A DNA stretch of 64,000 bases. Origin: JAWKTT01 sp041398965 (lineage in GTDB: Bacteria > Planctomycetota > Planctomycetia > Planctomycetales > Planctomycetaceae). The notes below the pieces were generated by a model. It saw nothing but the letters and a program-made list of their open reading frames with translations, had not been told where the DNA came from and searched no databases. Location of the stretch: assembly GCA_041398965.1 (NCBI GenBank), contig JAWKTT010000007.1:1-64000 (forward strand), written 5' to 3'. The position numbers and the translations under genes were made by a program. This document shows, piece by piece, positions 43,017 to 51,942 of this stretch. Every line of letters begins with the position of its first letter. The stretch's first letter is position 1.

Positions 43017-45920
43017 TTATTGCGGGATCGGGTCGTTGCGGCGAACGAGTGTTCCCTCCCAGATCGCTTCATCGGACTTTCGATCATACGTTAGAACGCG
43101 GTGGGCACTGCCGGCCGCTGGGGGGACGTCCACCTTCGGTAACCAGCGGCGATGTTCCGCCAGCACGTCTGCCATGTCGGGATGACTCGCTAAATTGTGC
43201 CACTCGTTGGCATCGTTGGTGTGGTCATACAATTCTTCACTCCCATCAGCATAACGAATGTAACGCCAGCGTTCGCTGCGGACTCCGTGGTTTCCCTGAT
43301 TGTGACTGGTAATGGCAGGTCGATCGCGAGTTGTCGCGGCGTTTTGTAGTTGTGGGAGCAAGCTGATTCCTTCGAGATCCTGTCGCGGAGCCAGGCTGCA
43401 CAGATCGATGAGTGTTGGGTAGATGTCGAGCAACTCGGCAGGTTGCGAACATCGTTGTTGCGGGGTCACTCCCGGTCCGGCGAAGATGAGAGGAACCCGG
43501 GTTCCGTCGTCCCAGAGTGTGTTTTTTCCAGTAATTCCTTTCTCGCCTAAGTGCCATCCATGATCCCCCCAGATGACGATAATCGTGTTGTCGGCCTGTC
43601 CTGACTCTTCCAGTGCCTGCATGATGCGACCAATCTGCGCATCGACAAAACTGGTGCTGGCGAGGTAGCTTCGCACGAGATTACGCCACTGCTGGTTTTC
43701 GCGAACCCATGCCAAACGGGGTTCGGGGAGTTTCCAATGGAGATACCACGAAAACCGTGGAGTGTCCTCCCGGTCACCTTCCAGAATCTGTGGCAGTACC
43801 GTGTCATCGTCGGGGTAAAGGTCGAACCATTGCTGCGTGGCATAACACGGAACGTGAGGGAGAAAGAATCCCGCTGCAAGGAAGAAAGGCTCATCGGGGG
43901 ACGCCGTTTTGATCTGCTCGCAGGTCCACGAGGCAACTAGATAGTCACCCTTCTGAGTGTCATCGTTATCAAGTGGCCAGACCCCCCAGTCCATGAGCGG
44001 ATGGTTTCCCATCGGAGTTGCGGGGATTAGCTTCTTGGGGGGCTTTGTTCCGACTCCACCATACGGGGCCGTCAGCTGAAACTCTGGGGTCGGTTTTTTC
44101 TCACCCTCGCCCGCCGGTTTCTTGCGTCCTCCTCCGCCGGTTCCGCCGTGATAGATCTTGCCAGTAGCGGCAGTCTTGTAGCCGTGAGTGGCGAAGTGCT
44201 GCGGCAAGGCAACACGGTCTTTCCAGTCGTCGAGTGTCCGAAACCACGGGGCCAGTCCGTAGACACCTGTCGTTGAGGGACGCAGGCTGAGCATCAAGCT
44301 GGTCCGCGAGGGATTGCACAATGGGGCCTGACAGTGAGCGTTCAGAAAGGTTGTGCCCCGAGCGGCAATGGCGTCGATGTTTGGAGTCTTCGCCAAGGGA
44401 TGACCGCCAAGATGTCCGACCCAGTCGTTCTGATCGTCAATCGCCAGAAACAGCACGTTAGGCCGTCGGGCCGCCGCGGCTTTGAATGTCGTTTGTACTT
44501 TTCGCGTCTTTACCGGCCACCATTCCTCAATGGTCTTCGCGAGTTCGGCGACCAATTCCGGATGTTCACCAGCAACGTTGTGATCTTCATGAGGATCCTT
44601 CAACAGGTCGAACAACTGCGGCCTTTTTTCCGTTTGAGGATGTGCCTTACCGTATCGTCCGACTTTGCCGTCGTAGGTCAGTAGTAGCTTCCATTGGTCC
44701 TTAATGACCCAGCGATATAACAAGGACGCCTCAGGGTTTTCGATGTCGGCGACATCGTGGGCGAATCCCTCACCCAGCACGATCTTTCGCGGTGTCGGTT
44801 CCCCGGACTTGAGAATCGGTATGAGGTTGATTCCCGGCATTTCCGCGGGAACATCGATCCCTGCGGCAGCGAGAGCGGTCGGTACAATGTCGATACTTGA
44901 ACACAACTGGTTCCCCCGGCTTCCCGGTTTGATGACTCCGGGCCAACTGAACAGAGTCGGTTGCCGAACGCCCCCTTCGTTGGCTGACTGCTTGGAGCGA
45001 GGGGCAAAGTTGGGAGAATCGGGACTCTGAATCCAGCCGTTGTCCCCAATGTAGACGATGAGTGTATTGTTGATGACACCCTTCTCTTCGAGGTGGTCGG
45101 TCAACTCACCAACCGTCTCATCGAACCACTCAACCATTGCGTAGTATCGGGCCACATGGTCCGATTCCACTCCCTTCGCCTTGTACTTGTCGAACAGACG
45201 CTTCGGAGGATTGTGGGGTGAGTGAGGGAGAAACGGAGCATACCAAGTGAAGAACGGCTTCTTGTCGGCGACCGCTTGGTCGATGAAGTCAAAGACTGGT
45301 TTCATCCCTTCGCGGCCAATCTTGAGGCCGTCGTCACCATGTCGTCCGCCGGGCTGAGGAAAACCACGGGTCATCCCTGCGGTAAATCCCCCCCGGCTAA
45401 AGTTCCCTTCCCACCACTTCCCCGATTGATGACTGACGTAGCCCTGCGTTGCCAAGAGTTTGGGCAATGTCGGATACCGGTCGGTCTGCGAAATCAACTT
45501 CTCTCGAAGGGCCGCGTACTCAGCGGATTCTCCCTTGCGAGCCCCAGGTTCATTCTTTGTCTCGGGGATGCTGGGGTCGTTGCCGGTAATGCGGCTCTGA
45601 TGGGCGTACATTCCGTTCATGAGTGTCGCGAGGGCCGGTCGACAGAGTGCCGTCGGCACATACCCTCGACTGAAGAGAGCACTTCGTCCGGCGAGTTGAT
45701 CGAGATGTGGAGTCTCGATCTGCGGATGCCCCTGAAAACCGTAGTCGGTCCAAGCCTGATCATCCGAGATGATGAAGACGATGTTCGGTTTCGTCGCGTT
45801 GGGCGACTGGACTTTTTCATTCGTATCGGCCCCCATCACGGGGCTAGTCGCCAAGGCCATCAACATTAGAGGCGACAACAGACCGAGCAGTCGGCTGCGT
45901 ATGGATTCAGTCATGAGCAT
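43017..45920 (-). CDS. Tandem double sulfatase; first domain with CRPAL in place of CxPxR
   Basis: 967 residues from an ATG at 45920 (AAGGAC upstream), with signal peptide (about 1-30). Domain 1 (about 43-475) has KPNIVFIISDDQAWTDYGFQG, a Cys93 segment VPTALCRPALATLMNGMY, GKWWEGN and LIVYIGDNGWIQSP. Its motif C-R-P-A-L lacks the Arg of the formylglycine consensus, a variant I recall as 'CRPSLATL' in other planctomycete sulfatases. Domain 2 (about 486-967) is like iduronate-2-sulfatase: RPNVLFLAIDDQNDW, canonical CNPSR at Cys535, IIVIWGDHGWHLGEKG. Both keep the metal-site Asp blocks. One polypeptide may thus remove two different sulfates. First gene of the island. Confidence 0.93.
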   Translation of the reverse strand: MLMTESIRSRLLGLLSPLMLMALATSPVMGADTNEKVQSPNATKPNIVFIISDDQAWTDYGFQGHPQIETPHLDQLAGRSALFSRGYVPTALCRPALATLMNGMYAHQSRITGNDPSIPETKNEPGARKGESAEYAALREKLISQTDRYPTLPKLLATQGYVSHQSGKWWEGNFSRGGFTAGMTRGFPQPGGRHGDDGLKIGREGMKPVFDFIDQAVADKKPFFTWYAPFLPHSPHNPPKRLFDKYKAKGVESDHVARYYAMVEWFDETVGELTDHLEEKGVINNTLIVYIGDNGWIQSPDSPNFAPRSKQSANEGGVRQPTLFSWPGVIKPGSRGNQLCSSIDIVPTALAAAGIDVPAEMPGINLIPILKSGEPTPRKIVLGEGFAHDVADIENPEASLLYRWVIKDQWKLLLTYDGKVGRYGKAHPQTEKRPQLFDLLKDPHEDHNVAGEHPELVAELAKTIEEWWPVKTRKVQTTFKAAAARRPNVLFLAIDDQNDWVGHLGGHPLAKTPNIDAIAARGTTFLNAHCQAPLCNPSRTSLMLSLRPSTTGVYGLAPWFRTLDDWKDRVALPQHFATHGYKTAATGKIYHGGTGGGGRKKPAGEGEKKPTPEFQLTAPYGGVGTKPPKKLIPATPMGNHPLMDWGVWPLDNDDTQKGDYLVASWTCEQIKTASPDEPFFLAAGFFLPHVPCYATQQWFDLYPDDDTVLPQILEGDREDTPRFSWYLHWKLPEPRLAWVRENQQWRNLVRSYLASTSFVDAQIGRIMQALEESGQADNTIIVIWGDHGWHLGEKGITGKNTLWDDGTRVPLIFAGPGVTPQQRCSQPAELLDIYPTLIDLCSLAPRQDLEGISLLPQLQNAATTRDRPAITSHNQGNHGVRSERWRYIRYADGSEELYDHTNDANEWHNLASHPDMADVLAEHRRWLPKVDVPPAAGSAHRVLTYDRKSDEAIWEGTLVRRNDPIPQ

Positions 45921-46394
45921 GTTTGTCCTTCGGATTTCAGCAGTGGTTTGCGACGGACATCTCCAGCCGTCGGGAATTCATGGTAGCCGTCTATGGTGCA
46001 ATGAGGGAAGTCAACCGGCGGACAACTGTTGTTGGCGGCCCTGTGTCTGGTGCATTCCCCACATTGCATGCGGCTCGCATCAGAGGCGTCAGCCGACACG
46101 AGACTCATTCTCTGCCGTGTTGGTAGTCCCCCTCAATACGCCTCTCCCCCACATTCGATGCTCCACGATACTCGGCGTTGTTGCGGGGGAGAGGGAGATG
46201 TTCGTGTCGAGGACCACAGTCCGGAGAACGTCCCCGTCTTCGAGAGAGCTTTCGGTGGACAACTCGATGTCCCCATTGAATCGATTCCCAACAACTTCAC
46301 CGAGATTGCGACCTTGGTCTCTCGCTTCGGGAAGGGCTTCACGTCAGAATACGGCGAATGTCTCAAATTCCCCCGACGATTGCAGGAGTTGAAC
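45921..46394. other. Divergent spacer with a 10-bp inverted repeat
   Basis: No gene is supported. It must carry the promoters for the sulfatase island (leftward) and for larC (rightward). A perfect inverted repeat, CCTCTCCCCC (46141-46150) and GGGGGAGAGG (46185-46194), has a 34-base loop and is preceded by CCCCTCA. It resembles the element at 53622-53676 in size and layout. The frame of larC is open upstream, but the strong CAGGAG six bases before the GTG at 46395 fixes the start there. Confidence 0.5.
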
Positions 46395-47672
46395 GTGAAG
46401 ATTGCGTACCTCGAATGTGCCACTGGCATCAGCGGCGACATGACGTTGGGGGCTTTGCTGGATGCGGGGGTCGACGAGTCGGCTGTCCGGCGGGCGATCG
46501 AGGCTCTCGGCTTGCCGGGGGTTGAACTCGACATCAAGGAAGTTGTCAAAGGGGGCTTCCGGGCGACCCAGGTGACGGTTCGACATCCGGAGCAACATGC
46601 CCATCGTCATTACAGCGACATTCAACGCATCCTCGCACAGGCGGGAGACGGTCTCACCGAGTCGCAGCGGATGCTCGCGAACGATATTTTTCTGCAAGTG
46701 GCCGAGGCGGAAGCGAGAGTTCATGGCTCCACGATCGAGAAGATTCATTTCCATGAGGTGGGGGCGATTGACTCGATCGTCGACATCGTCGGTGCGGCGG
46801 TCGGTTTTGATCTGCTAAACGTGGATCGAATCGTCTGCGGACCAGTCCCGACAGGCCGTGGCAGCGTCAAAATCGATCACGGCATCTGTCCGATCCCCAC
46901 GCCCGGAACAGCCGAACTGCTGCGTGGCATCCCCCTGCGAGACCTTGCGGTCGACTCCGAATTGACCACTCCGACCGGTGCGGCCATCGTGAAGACACTT
47001 GTCGATGAGTTTGGCCCGCTCCCCGCGATGACACTCAGTGCGATCGGTTACGGAGCAGGATCGCGAGACCTTCCGGGTCGTGCCAACGTTCTCCGATTGT
47101 TCGTCGGAGAAGTGACCCCAAATCCTGCTCACGATGTCGTCTGCCTGCTGGAAACCAATCTTGATGACGTCACAGGCGAAGTCATCGGATATACACGGCA
47201 ACGGCTGATCGAAGCGGGGGCACTTGACGTCTTCACAACCTCCATTTCCATGAAGAAGGATCGCCCCGGAGTTTTGTTGTCGGTCATCTGTTACCCATCT
47301 GAAGGGGAACAGTTTGCGGATATCCTTTTCGCGGAAACGGGCACCTTGGGGATTCGCAAGACGTTGGTCGAACGAGTGACGCAAGAGAGAGCCTTCTACA
47401 GCGTAAGTACCCCTTGGGGCGAGGTAACTGGCAAGCTCTCGTGGCGAAGTGATGAACCGGTGACATTCTCGCCCGAGTTCGCCGACTGTGCCAACCTGGC
47501 CCAGAGGGCAGGGGTTCCCCTCCGTGAAATCATGCGTGCCGCCTGCACCGCCTTCGACACCGCCGAGTTCGACACCGCCGACGCCTGCGAACACGACCAT
47601 GTACATGACTGTGGTCACGATCACGATCACGATCATGACCATGACCATGACCATGACCATGACCATGATTAA
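46395..47672 (+). CDS. larC: Nickel-pincer cofactor biosynthesis protein LarC (DUF111) with His-Asp tail
   Basis: 425 residues starting at a GTG with CAGGAG six bases upstream. LarC inserts nickel into the pyridinium bis-thiocarboxylate cofactor of lactate racemase and relatives. Visible blocks: AYLECATGISGDMTLGALLDAG, EKIHFHEVGAIDSIVDIVGA, PVPTGRGSVKIDHGICPIPTPGT, ELTTPTGAAI and TNLDDVTGE. The gene is continuous, without the larC1/larC2 frameshift found in lactobacilli. The last about 30 residues alternate His and Asp, a typical nickel-store tail, and the DNA is a near-perfect 6-bp GACCAT/GATCAC repeat. larA, larB and larE are not in the window. Cytoplasmic. Confidence 0.93.
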   Translation: MKIAYLECATGISGDMTLGALLDAGVDESAVRRAIEALGLPGVELDIKEVVKGGFRATQVTVRHPEQHAHRHYSDIQRILAQAGDGLTESQRMLANDIFLQVAEAEARVHGSTIEKIHFHEVGAIDSIVDIVGAAVGFDLLNVDRIVCGPVPTGRGSVKIDHGICPIPTPGTAELLRGIPLRDLAVDSELTTPTGAAIVKTLVDEFGPLPAMTLSAIGYGAGSRDLPGRANVLRLFVGEVTPNPAHDVVCLLETNLDDVTGEVIGYTRQRLIEAGALDVFTTSISMKKDRPGVLLSVICYPSEGEQFADILFAETGTLGIRKTLVERVTQERAFYSVSTPWGEVTGKLSWRSDEPVTFSPEFADCANLAQRAGVPLREIMRAACTAFDTAEFDTADACEHDHVHDCGHDHDHDHDHDHDHDHDHD

Positions 47673-47706
47673 CGCGGCGTCCCAGGATGACGCTTTGACA
47701 TAGGCT

Positions 47707-47735
47707 GGGACGGCATCCCGACGCGATGCCGTCCC
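47707..47735. terminator. Perfect 11-bp hairpin after larC
   Basis: GGGACGGCATC (47707-47717) pairs exactly with GATGCCGTCCC (47725-47735) around a 7-base loop, 35 bases past the larC stop. No T-tract follows on the plus strand. Position and perfect symmetry suggest a transcript end or 3'-end protector. Confidence 0.55.
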
Positions 47736-48081
47736 AACAAGTCAGAAGAGCGATGCCACGCCGTCGTCGGTCGGCGTCGTTGCAGCTTCGCCCCTGCCTC
47801 TTGCTCCAATGGCAGCCAGTCGCCACTCGCGGCGGCAAATTTCCGCTTGGTTTCAGCTCCCCCGCATCGCTCCACGCGCGGTCCTCAACGGAGATCGTCG
47901 GATTGGGGGCGTCCGAATCGCTTACCCGCCGACTTGGGGAACCAGAATCTCCTCCAGCCATGCATGCCCTCGCTTACCAAGATTGCAGCCTGCGCGGGAT
48001 GGTTCACGGGAACGTTCGGGGGATGTTGGCTCTGTTCAAAATAATCGTCAATACCTTGACATCCGCGCTAACCGGACTTTA

Positions 48082-48261
48082 CGGCAGAACCCTCATAATC
48101 GTTACATCCCTTAGAATCATCAGAACCGGTCATACTACGCAACCTGTTTGATGACAGTCGGTTGAAACGCTTTCTCTCTCGTGGTTGCGGTTCCCGAGTC
48201 CGTTCCGCTCGTTCTTTCGGCACACGATCTGCCGAATGTAACGATTGTAAGGATTTTGCCG
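48082..48261. repeat. 180-bp segment bounded by 26-bp imperfect inverted repeats
   Basis: The left end (48082-48107) begins CGGCAGAACC and the right end (48236-48261) finishes GGATTTTGCCG. As inverted copies they agree at 22 of 26 positions, and the four differences are all transitions. Both contain ATGTAACGATT. The layout fits a small non-autonomous transposable element (MITE) with terminal inverted repeats; no target-site duplication is obvious. An alternative is a pair of divergent promoters, because each copy and a third related site at 49643 read GTAAC-N16-C[CG]G, similar to extracytoplasmic-function sigma promoters. Confidence 0.5.
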
Positions 48262-48838
48262 ATTCCATGGATTGGAAGACTTTTCACATTTTGAACGCAG
48301 GAGGACCGGCTTCGGTCGCTCGGTTCGCGTCGCGAATCTGGTGGATCTTGATGAGAGCGTGTGTGGCGACCTGAGAACTCCAACGTCACTCACGGCACGT
48401 ATGGCCTGCCAGGAACAGTCCTGCGGACATCTCCGAATCCTTCGTGGCTCTTTTGGTGAATTCGTTCGCCAGATGATGCGGCACGTCCGCAGGATGATCT
48501 GCCGAATGGACGGACGATCTGCGTGGCACTACACTGAATCGGCAATATTCTCTGGCCATTTTCGGCCAGTCCTCCCACCGATCCGTCTCGGCTGTGCCTC
48601 ACGTCGGCTTGCGGCGTTCGCTCCCGGAGAGACGAATGTTCCAGAACACACGCCCCACTCTCAGCACGTCTTCGTAAACTGATGGCTAGGAAGAGGTTTC
48701 ATCATCTCGACAGAACTTCGTGCTCATCTCGACTGAAACACCGTTCGCCGATTCGTTGCTGGCGACGTGCGTTCGCGCCGGCCACCGTCATCGGAGAAAT
48801 GAAAGACGTTGCCAACGCTGTCGGATCGCGGGAATCAG

Positions 48839-48971
48839 TCGTACCACTACACCGGTATGCACGGCTGTAACCACGCCAAAATGTGGTCTCACACTGTTCC
48901 ACTGCAGGGTCGTTTGTCGACCGTCGAGACGTAGGGAGGCGATTCAGATCGAAGGGGGGAACCACACATTC
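48839..48971 (+). pseudogene. Scrap of an RHS-repeat protein core
   Basis: The plus strand reads SYHYTGMHGCNHAK, then after a frame change CGLTLFHCRVVCRPS and EAIQIEGGNHTF. This follows the conserved RHS core end, roughly 'YHYTGMH..HAKSGLxLTLYRxYDPxxGRWLSRDPIGExGGxNLYxY', with the same order and spacing. At least one frameshift and several substitutions are needed. No complete RHS gene or toxin tail can be traced on either side. The call rests on pattern likeness over about 45 residues. Confidence 0.4.
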
Positions 48972-49575
48972 AGCCAGGAGTCCAACCGCTTCAAAAAGCC
49001 AAAGGAGTGCCACAGGTTGAAGTTCGACAGGTAGACGTTTTGCCCGCGATCCCTTGCCAGGGCGCAACATCGCACCGCCACCTGCGTGCTGCCCAACGGC
49101 TATTCAGGGACAGGGCAGAGCTTCCTCGGTTCTCTTTTCGCACGCTCCGTGCGATTGCGGCGTGCAACCGCAAAACCAATTCGGTCGAAGTCCTTTCGCC
49201 ATCAACCCCCACATATGTGCGGTGGCTGCAGCATCTCGGATCAACCAAACGTCGGTTTCATGGTGGTGTTGCTCCTAACTCAACGACCGACTGGTCGTAT
49301 ATGGACCACAGTCGGTGTACTCGGGCTACCGAGGATCCCTCGCTCCGCGAGTCCTTACAACTCGATGTTCCTGCAAGTTGCCCCGGAACCAACGTCGTCG
49401 TGAGGTCACCGCGATCTCTTGGTCTCTGTCGACGATCAAGAAGCAAGTCCGTTCAAAGTGGTCCGCTACATCGGATTGTAAGGAACAAACGACGAATGAT
49501 TCAACCGCCTTTTAAGTAGAATAAACGTTATAACCGTCACAGTTCGTCGTTCGGCTGAGACGTCTGGAAATCGTC

Positions 49576-49620
49576 GTCCGCCGCAACGCGTTTCTTCGGA
49601 ACATGTTGCGGCGGACTTTC
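49576..49620 (+). terminator. Strong terminator-like hairpin in the decay zone
   Basis: GTCCGCCGCAAC (49576-49587) pairs exactly with GTTGCGGCGGAC (49605-49616), a 12-bp GC-rich stem with a 17-base loop, followed by TTTCGTTC. It is as strong as the terminator at 12882, yet no intact gene ends before it. It may have ended a gene now lost, or an unrecognised small RNA. Confidence 0.55.
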
Positions 49621-50090
49621 GTTCTATCGATCTTGCCGACGGTAACGATTATTCCAATGGCACGGACATTGCCTGATTGTCCTCAATGAACGAATCCTGA
49701 CGAAAAAGACAACCTTGCCCATGAAGGCCACACGGGACACCAACTTTGCAGCCGCCACTACGAAAACGTCGCAAGACTGGGTCGTGCAACAGGAGGCCGA
49801 CGCGGGGAGGGCGTGAGACACCCTTCCACGATTCGCTGATTCCGAATCGGGCGCTGAAGTCTACAGGTTTCTGGCGTCAGGTTCTTTCGGCGATCCCGAC
49901 GTTTGATGTCAATGACTGCCTGCGGGCAGATTTCCGCCCCTCCCATCGAGGGCCGCGCGACCAACCCGGCCTTTTTGACTCATGTCGAATGTCGGGTGTG
50001 GACCAGTCTCCACGTGTGTCTCATCAGCCGACGACAAGTGTTCCCGTCGGTTGTCTCCTCTCTCTGTTAGTTTGCACAAGGAACAAGAAC

Positions 50091-50439
50091 ATGTTGACAC
50101 GTATCATCACAGACCAGATCGGGTTTCATCATTGGCAACCCGAACTGGTCCTCGTCGCCACCATTGTGGTGATCGGGATGATCGTCCAGCGGAGCTGAAG
50201 CGAGATTCAGCACGCCGTTGTTCAGGAGTTGAACGACGTGGCCGACGCGATCGGCAGCATCAATCAGAGCTACTTCTACTCGGGCTTCTCGAAGCGGAAC
50301 AACACCAAAGGAGGCGTTGGGCCTTCACTCGTGGTTCCACTTTCTTTGACAGTTTTGACAGTGCGATAACGATCAATGTACGATCACCTGCGATCCCGCA
50401 GTCGGTGAGGGCAAAGTTCGGTGGAGCAACCTGTGCTGA
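50091..50439 (+). pseudogene. Broken pilin-like small secreted protein of the planctomycete type
   Basis: From an ATG at 50091 (AAGGA upstream) the frame reads MLTRIITDQ, then the hydrophobic ELVLVATIVVIGMIV, an in-frame TGA (50196-50198), then EIQHAVVQELNDVADAIGSI followed by NQSYFYSGFS. A frame change leads to FDS and CDNDQCTITCDPAVGEGK. I recognise this layout from planctomycete pilin-like (Flp-style) proteins: short basic leader, one hydrophobic helix, 'VQHAVVQELNDVADA', 'NQSY', and a Cys/Asp motif. A short insertion carrying the stop and at least one frameshift make it non-functional. What follows is Gly-rich in a third frame. Confidence 0.65.
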
Positions 50440-51322
50440 GTGGCTACGGCGGTGCCGGTGCAGCGGCGGCGGCGGATACGGTGGAGGAGCAAACTGTGCG
50501 GGAGAGGCAATCAGCAGCCCGTTGAACGGCGATCGTGGTTCAGCCTTTCCAAACTGAAGGAGGCACACGAGTCCTTCGTCCGCTGTCTTGCCTAGACATC
50601 AAACAGCACGTGGGCAGGTCGGATAGACTGACCTTCGTTCAACAGGCTGTACATCTGGGTCAGTGCTCGTTGACCTGATATCTGAGGAGGTCAGGTTGCG
50701 ATCAAACGGAAAGCGATTGTCGGCTTGTGAAATCCCGGGGTCACCGCACGTGATCCACGGGTTTCTTCATGTGCCCAGCATGTTTGACAGTTTGCGACGT
50801 GGAAGTCCTACATTTCAGCCTGATGGAGGCGAACGAAGGTGAATCATCCAGCGGGGCCGCAATCAATTAGGCAGTCCGTCGCAGCCCTTCGTCATGATTT
50901 CTGGTCGCTTGGCTGCTATCGCACTCAAGTCTCCTGTCGACACCGCCGCCGATTTTGAGGTCAAGGGCAGTGATGAATTCCCACTGCTTGCTGGGGATTG
51001 AAGGGTCTGTCCGATGGGTATGAACCGGCGGCGAGTGGTCATGCGTAATCTACGAGCGTTGGACGAAACACCCAATTGGTCAATCCTGCTGGAACGATTG
51101 GTCTCAAACATCTGGAAATCAAACGCTACCAATTTTAAACAGCGACAACATTCACATCCTCTGGGGACGATGAGTTTCGAAGTTCAGAAACGATCCTGCT
51201 AGCAGCTGAATCTCTGGAAAAAGGGAACAGCTGCAATATCGAGGCTCTCCAGATGCGTTCCCGCGTCTCCCTAAAGTCGTCGTAAGGCCGCCAGTCGTAC
51301 CGGGTCCTCAGTCGACGAAGCT
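50440..51322. other. 883-base unassigned stretch of the decay zone
   Basis: No frame resembles a protein convincingly. The minus strand is open at 50863-51132 (89 codons), but its product has no recognisable feature. No RNA gene or strong hairpin was seen. Its composition and short broken frames match the rest of the decay zone. Confidence 0.4.
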
Positions 51323-51577
51323 TACAGATGGACCGGAATCCAGCGTTGGACCTCTTCCCGTTTACCCAGTTTCAAAGGAGAGGTCATGATCTGGGGATCT
51401 CTTCGCCACGTTCGCTGTAGCCCTTGATCGCGGTCTTGAACTCGGACACAAGCTTCTGCAACAGGTCCGTTCGTTCGAGGCGGTCGCGGTCAGGCCATCG
51501 GAATTAGCAACACGGCCGAACAGGGTTCCTGGCTTTTCGCCCGGTGAGATCACGACGCGACAATCAAATACCGGCAC
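51323..51577 (-). pseudogene. Frameshifted HicB-like antitoxin-type protein
   Basis: From a GTG near 51577 the minus strand reads PVFDCRVVISPGEKPGTLFG followed by RVANSDGLTATASNER. A single-base loss then shifts to the next frame: DLLQKLVSEFKTAIKGYSER followed by GEEIP. After another shift it ends KLGKREEVQRWIPVHL-stop (51323). The order matches small HicB-like proteins common in planctomycetes, which end in 'QRWIPVHL'. Each break is explained by a one- or two-base indel. No toxin partner is recognisable next to it, and whether the living family acts as an antitoxin is itself uncertain. Confidence 0.6.
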
Positions 51578-51942
51578 CAAAGGGGTCGAGGATCCCACAG
51601 GGAGGAAAGGGAGTTCCGGTGAGGGGGTGTCGTTCGACACCACGATCCAATTCGCAGAGAGAAGAAAGTGCTGGCGTCGTTCTGAAACAGTCAGTCACAC
51701 ATACTAACCAAGGCGTTGCAAACGTTAAGGCCAGAGGGTGTAATCCCCGGATTGTGATCCTCGCCAACGGGTGATCTTTGTTGTCAGCCTCTCCCACCTC
51801 TCCCCTGTCGACGTTCCTATATTGAAGAGGACTTTCCATTGGGGAGACAGAATGGAAGGACCGGCGATCACTGGGTGCGTGGGTTAGAATTTGGGTGATT
51901 GCTGTTCCCGATTTCCAGAGCCATAACAGTGAGGCTGGTCCG
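51578..51942. other. 365-base spacer upstream of the IS110 relic
   Basis: No gene is supported. It would contain the left end of the insertion element, but IS110-family elements lack terminal inverted repeats, so the end cannot be placed. A few short open frames cross it without family features. Confidence 0.3.

Larger units (their letters stand above)
47736..50090. other. Gene-free decay zone, first part
   Basis: About 2.35 kb without any frame that looks like a complete protein on either strand; open frames are short, crossing and compositionally random. Recognisable inside it are an inverted-repeat element (48082-48261), an RHS-like scrap (48839-48971), a strong hairpin (49576-49616) and a 13-base direct repeat GATCTGCCGAATG at 48226-48238 and 48496-48508. 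It looks like an accumulation of decayed mobile or accessory sequence rather than a regulatory region. The rest, including 47740-48000, I could not assign. Confidence 0.55.

Noticed and set aside
47590..47670. Tandem 6-bp repeat considered as a CRISPR-like or satellite array
   Set aside because: It lies in frame in larC and encodes a His-Asp tail typical of nickel-handling proteins; there are no spacers.
50863..51132. 89-codon minus-strand frame in the decay zone
   Set aside because: No family likeness, no ribosome-binding site, and surrounded by decayed sequence.
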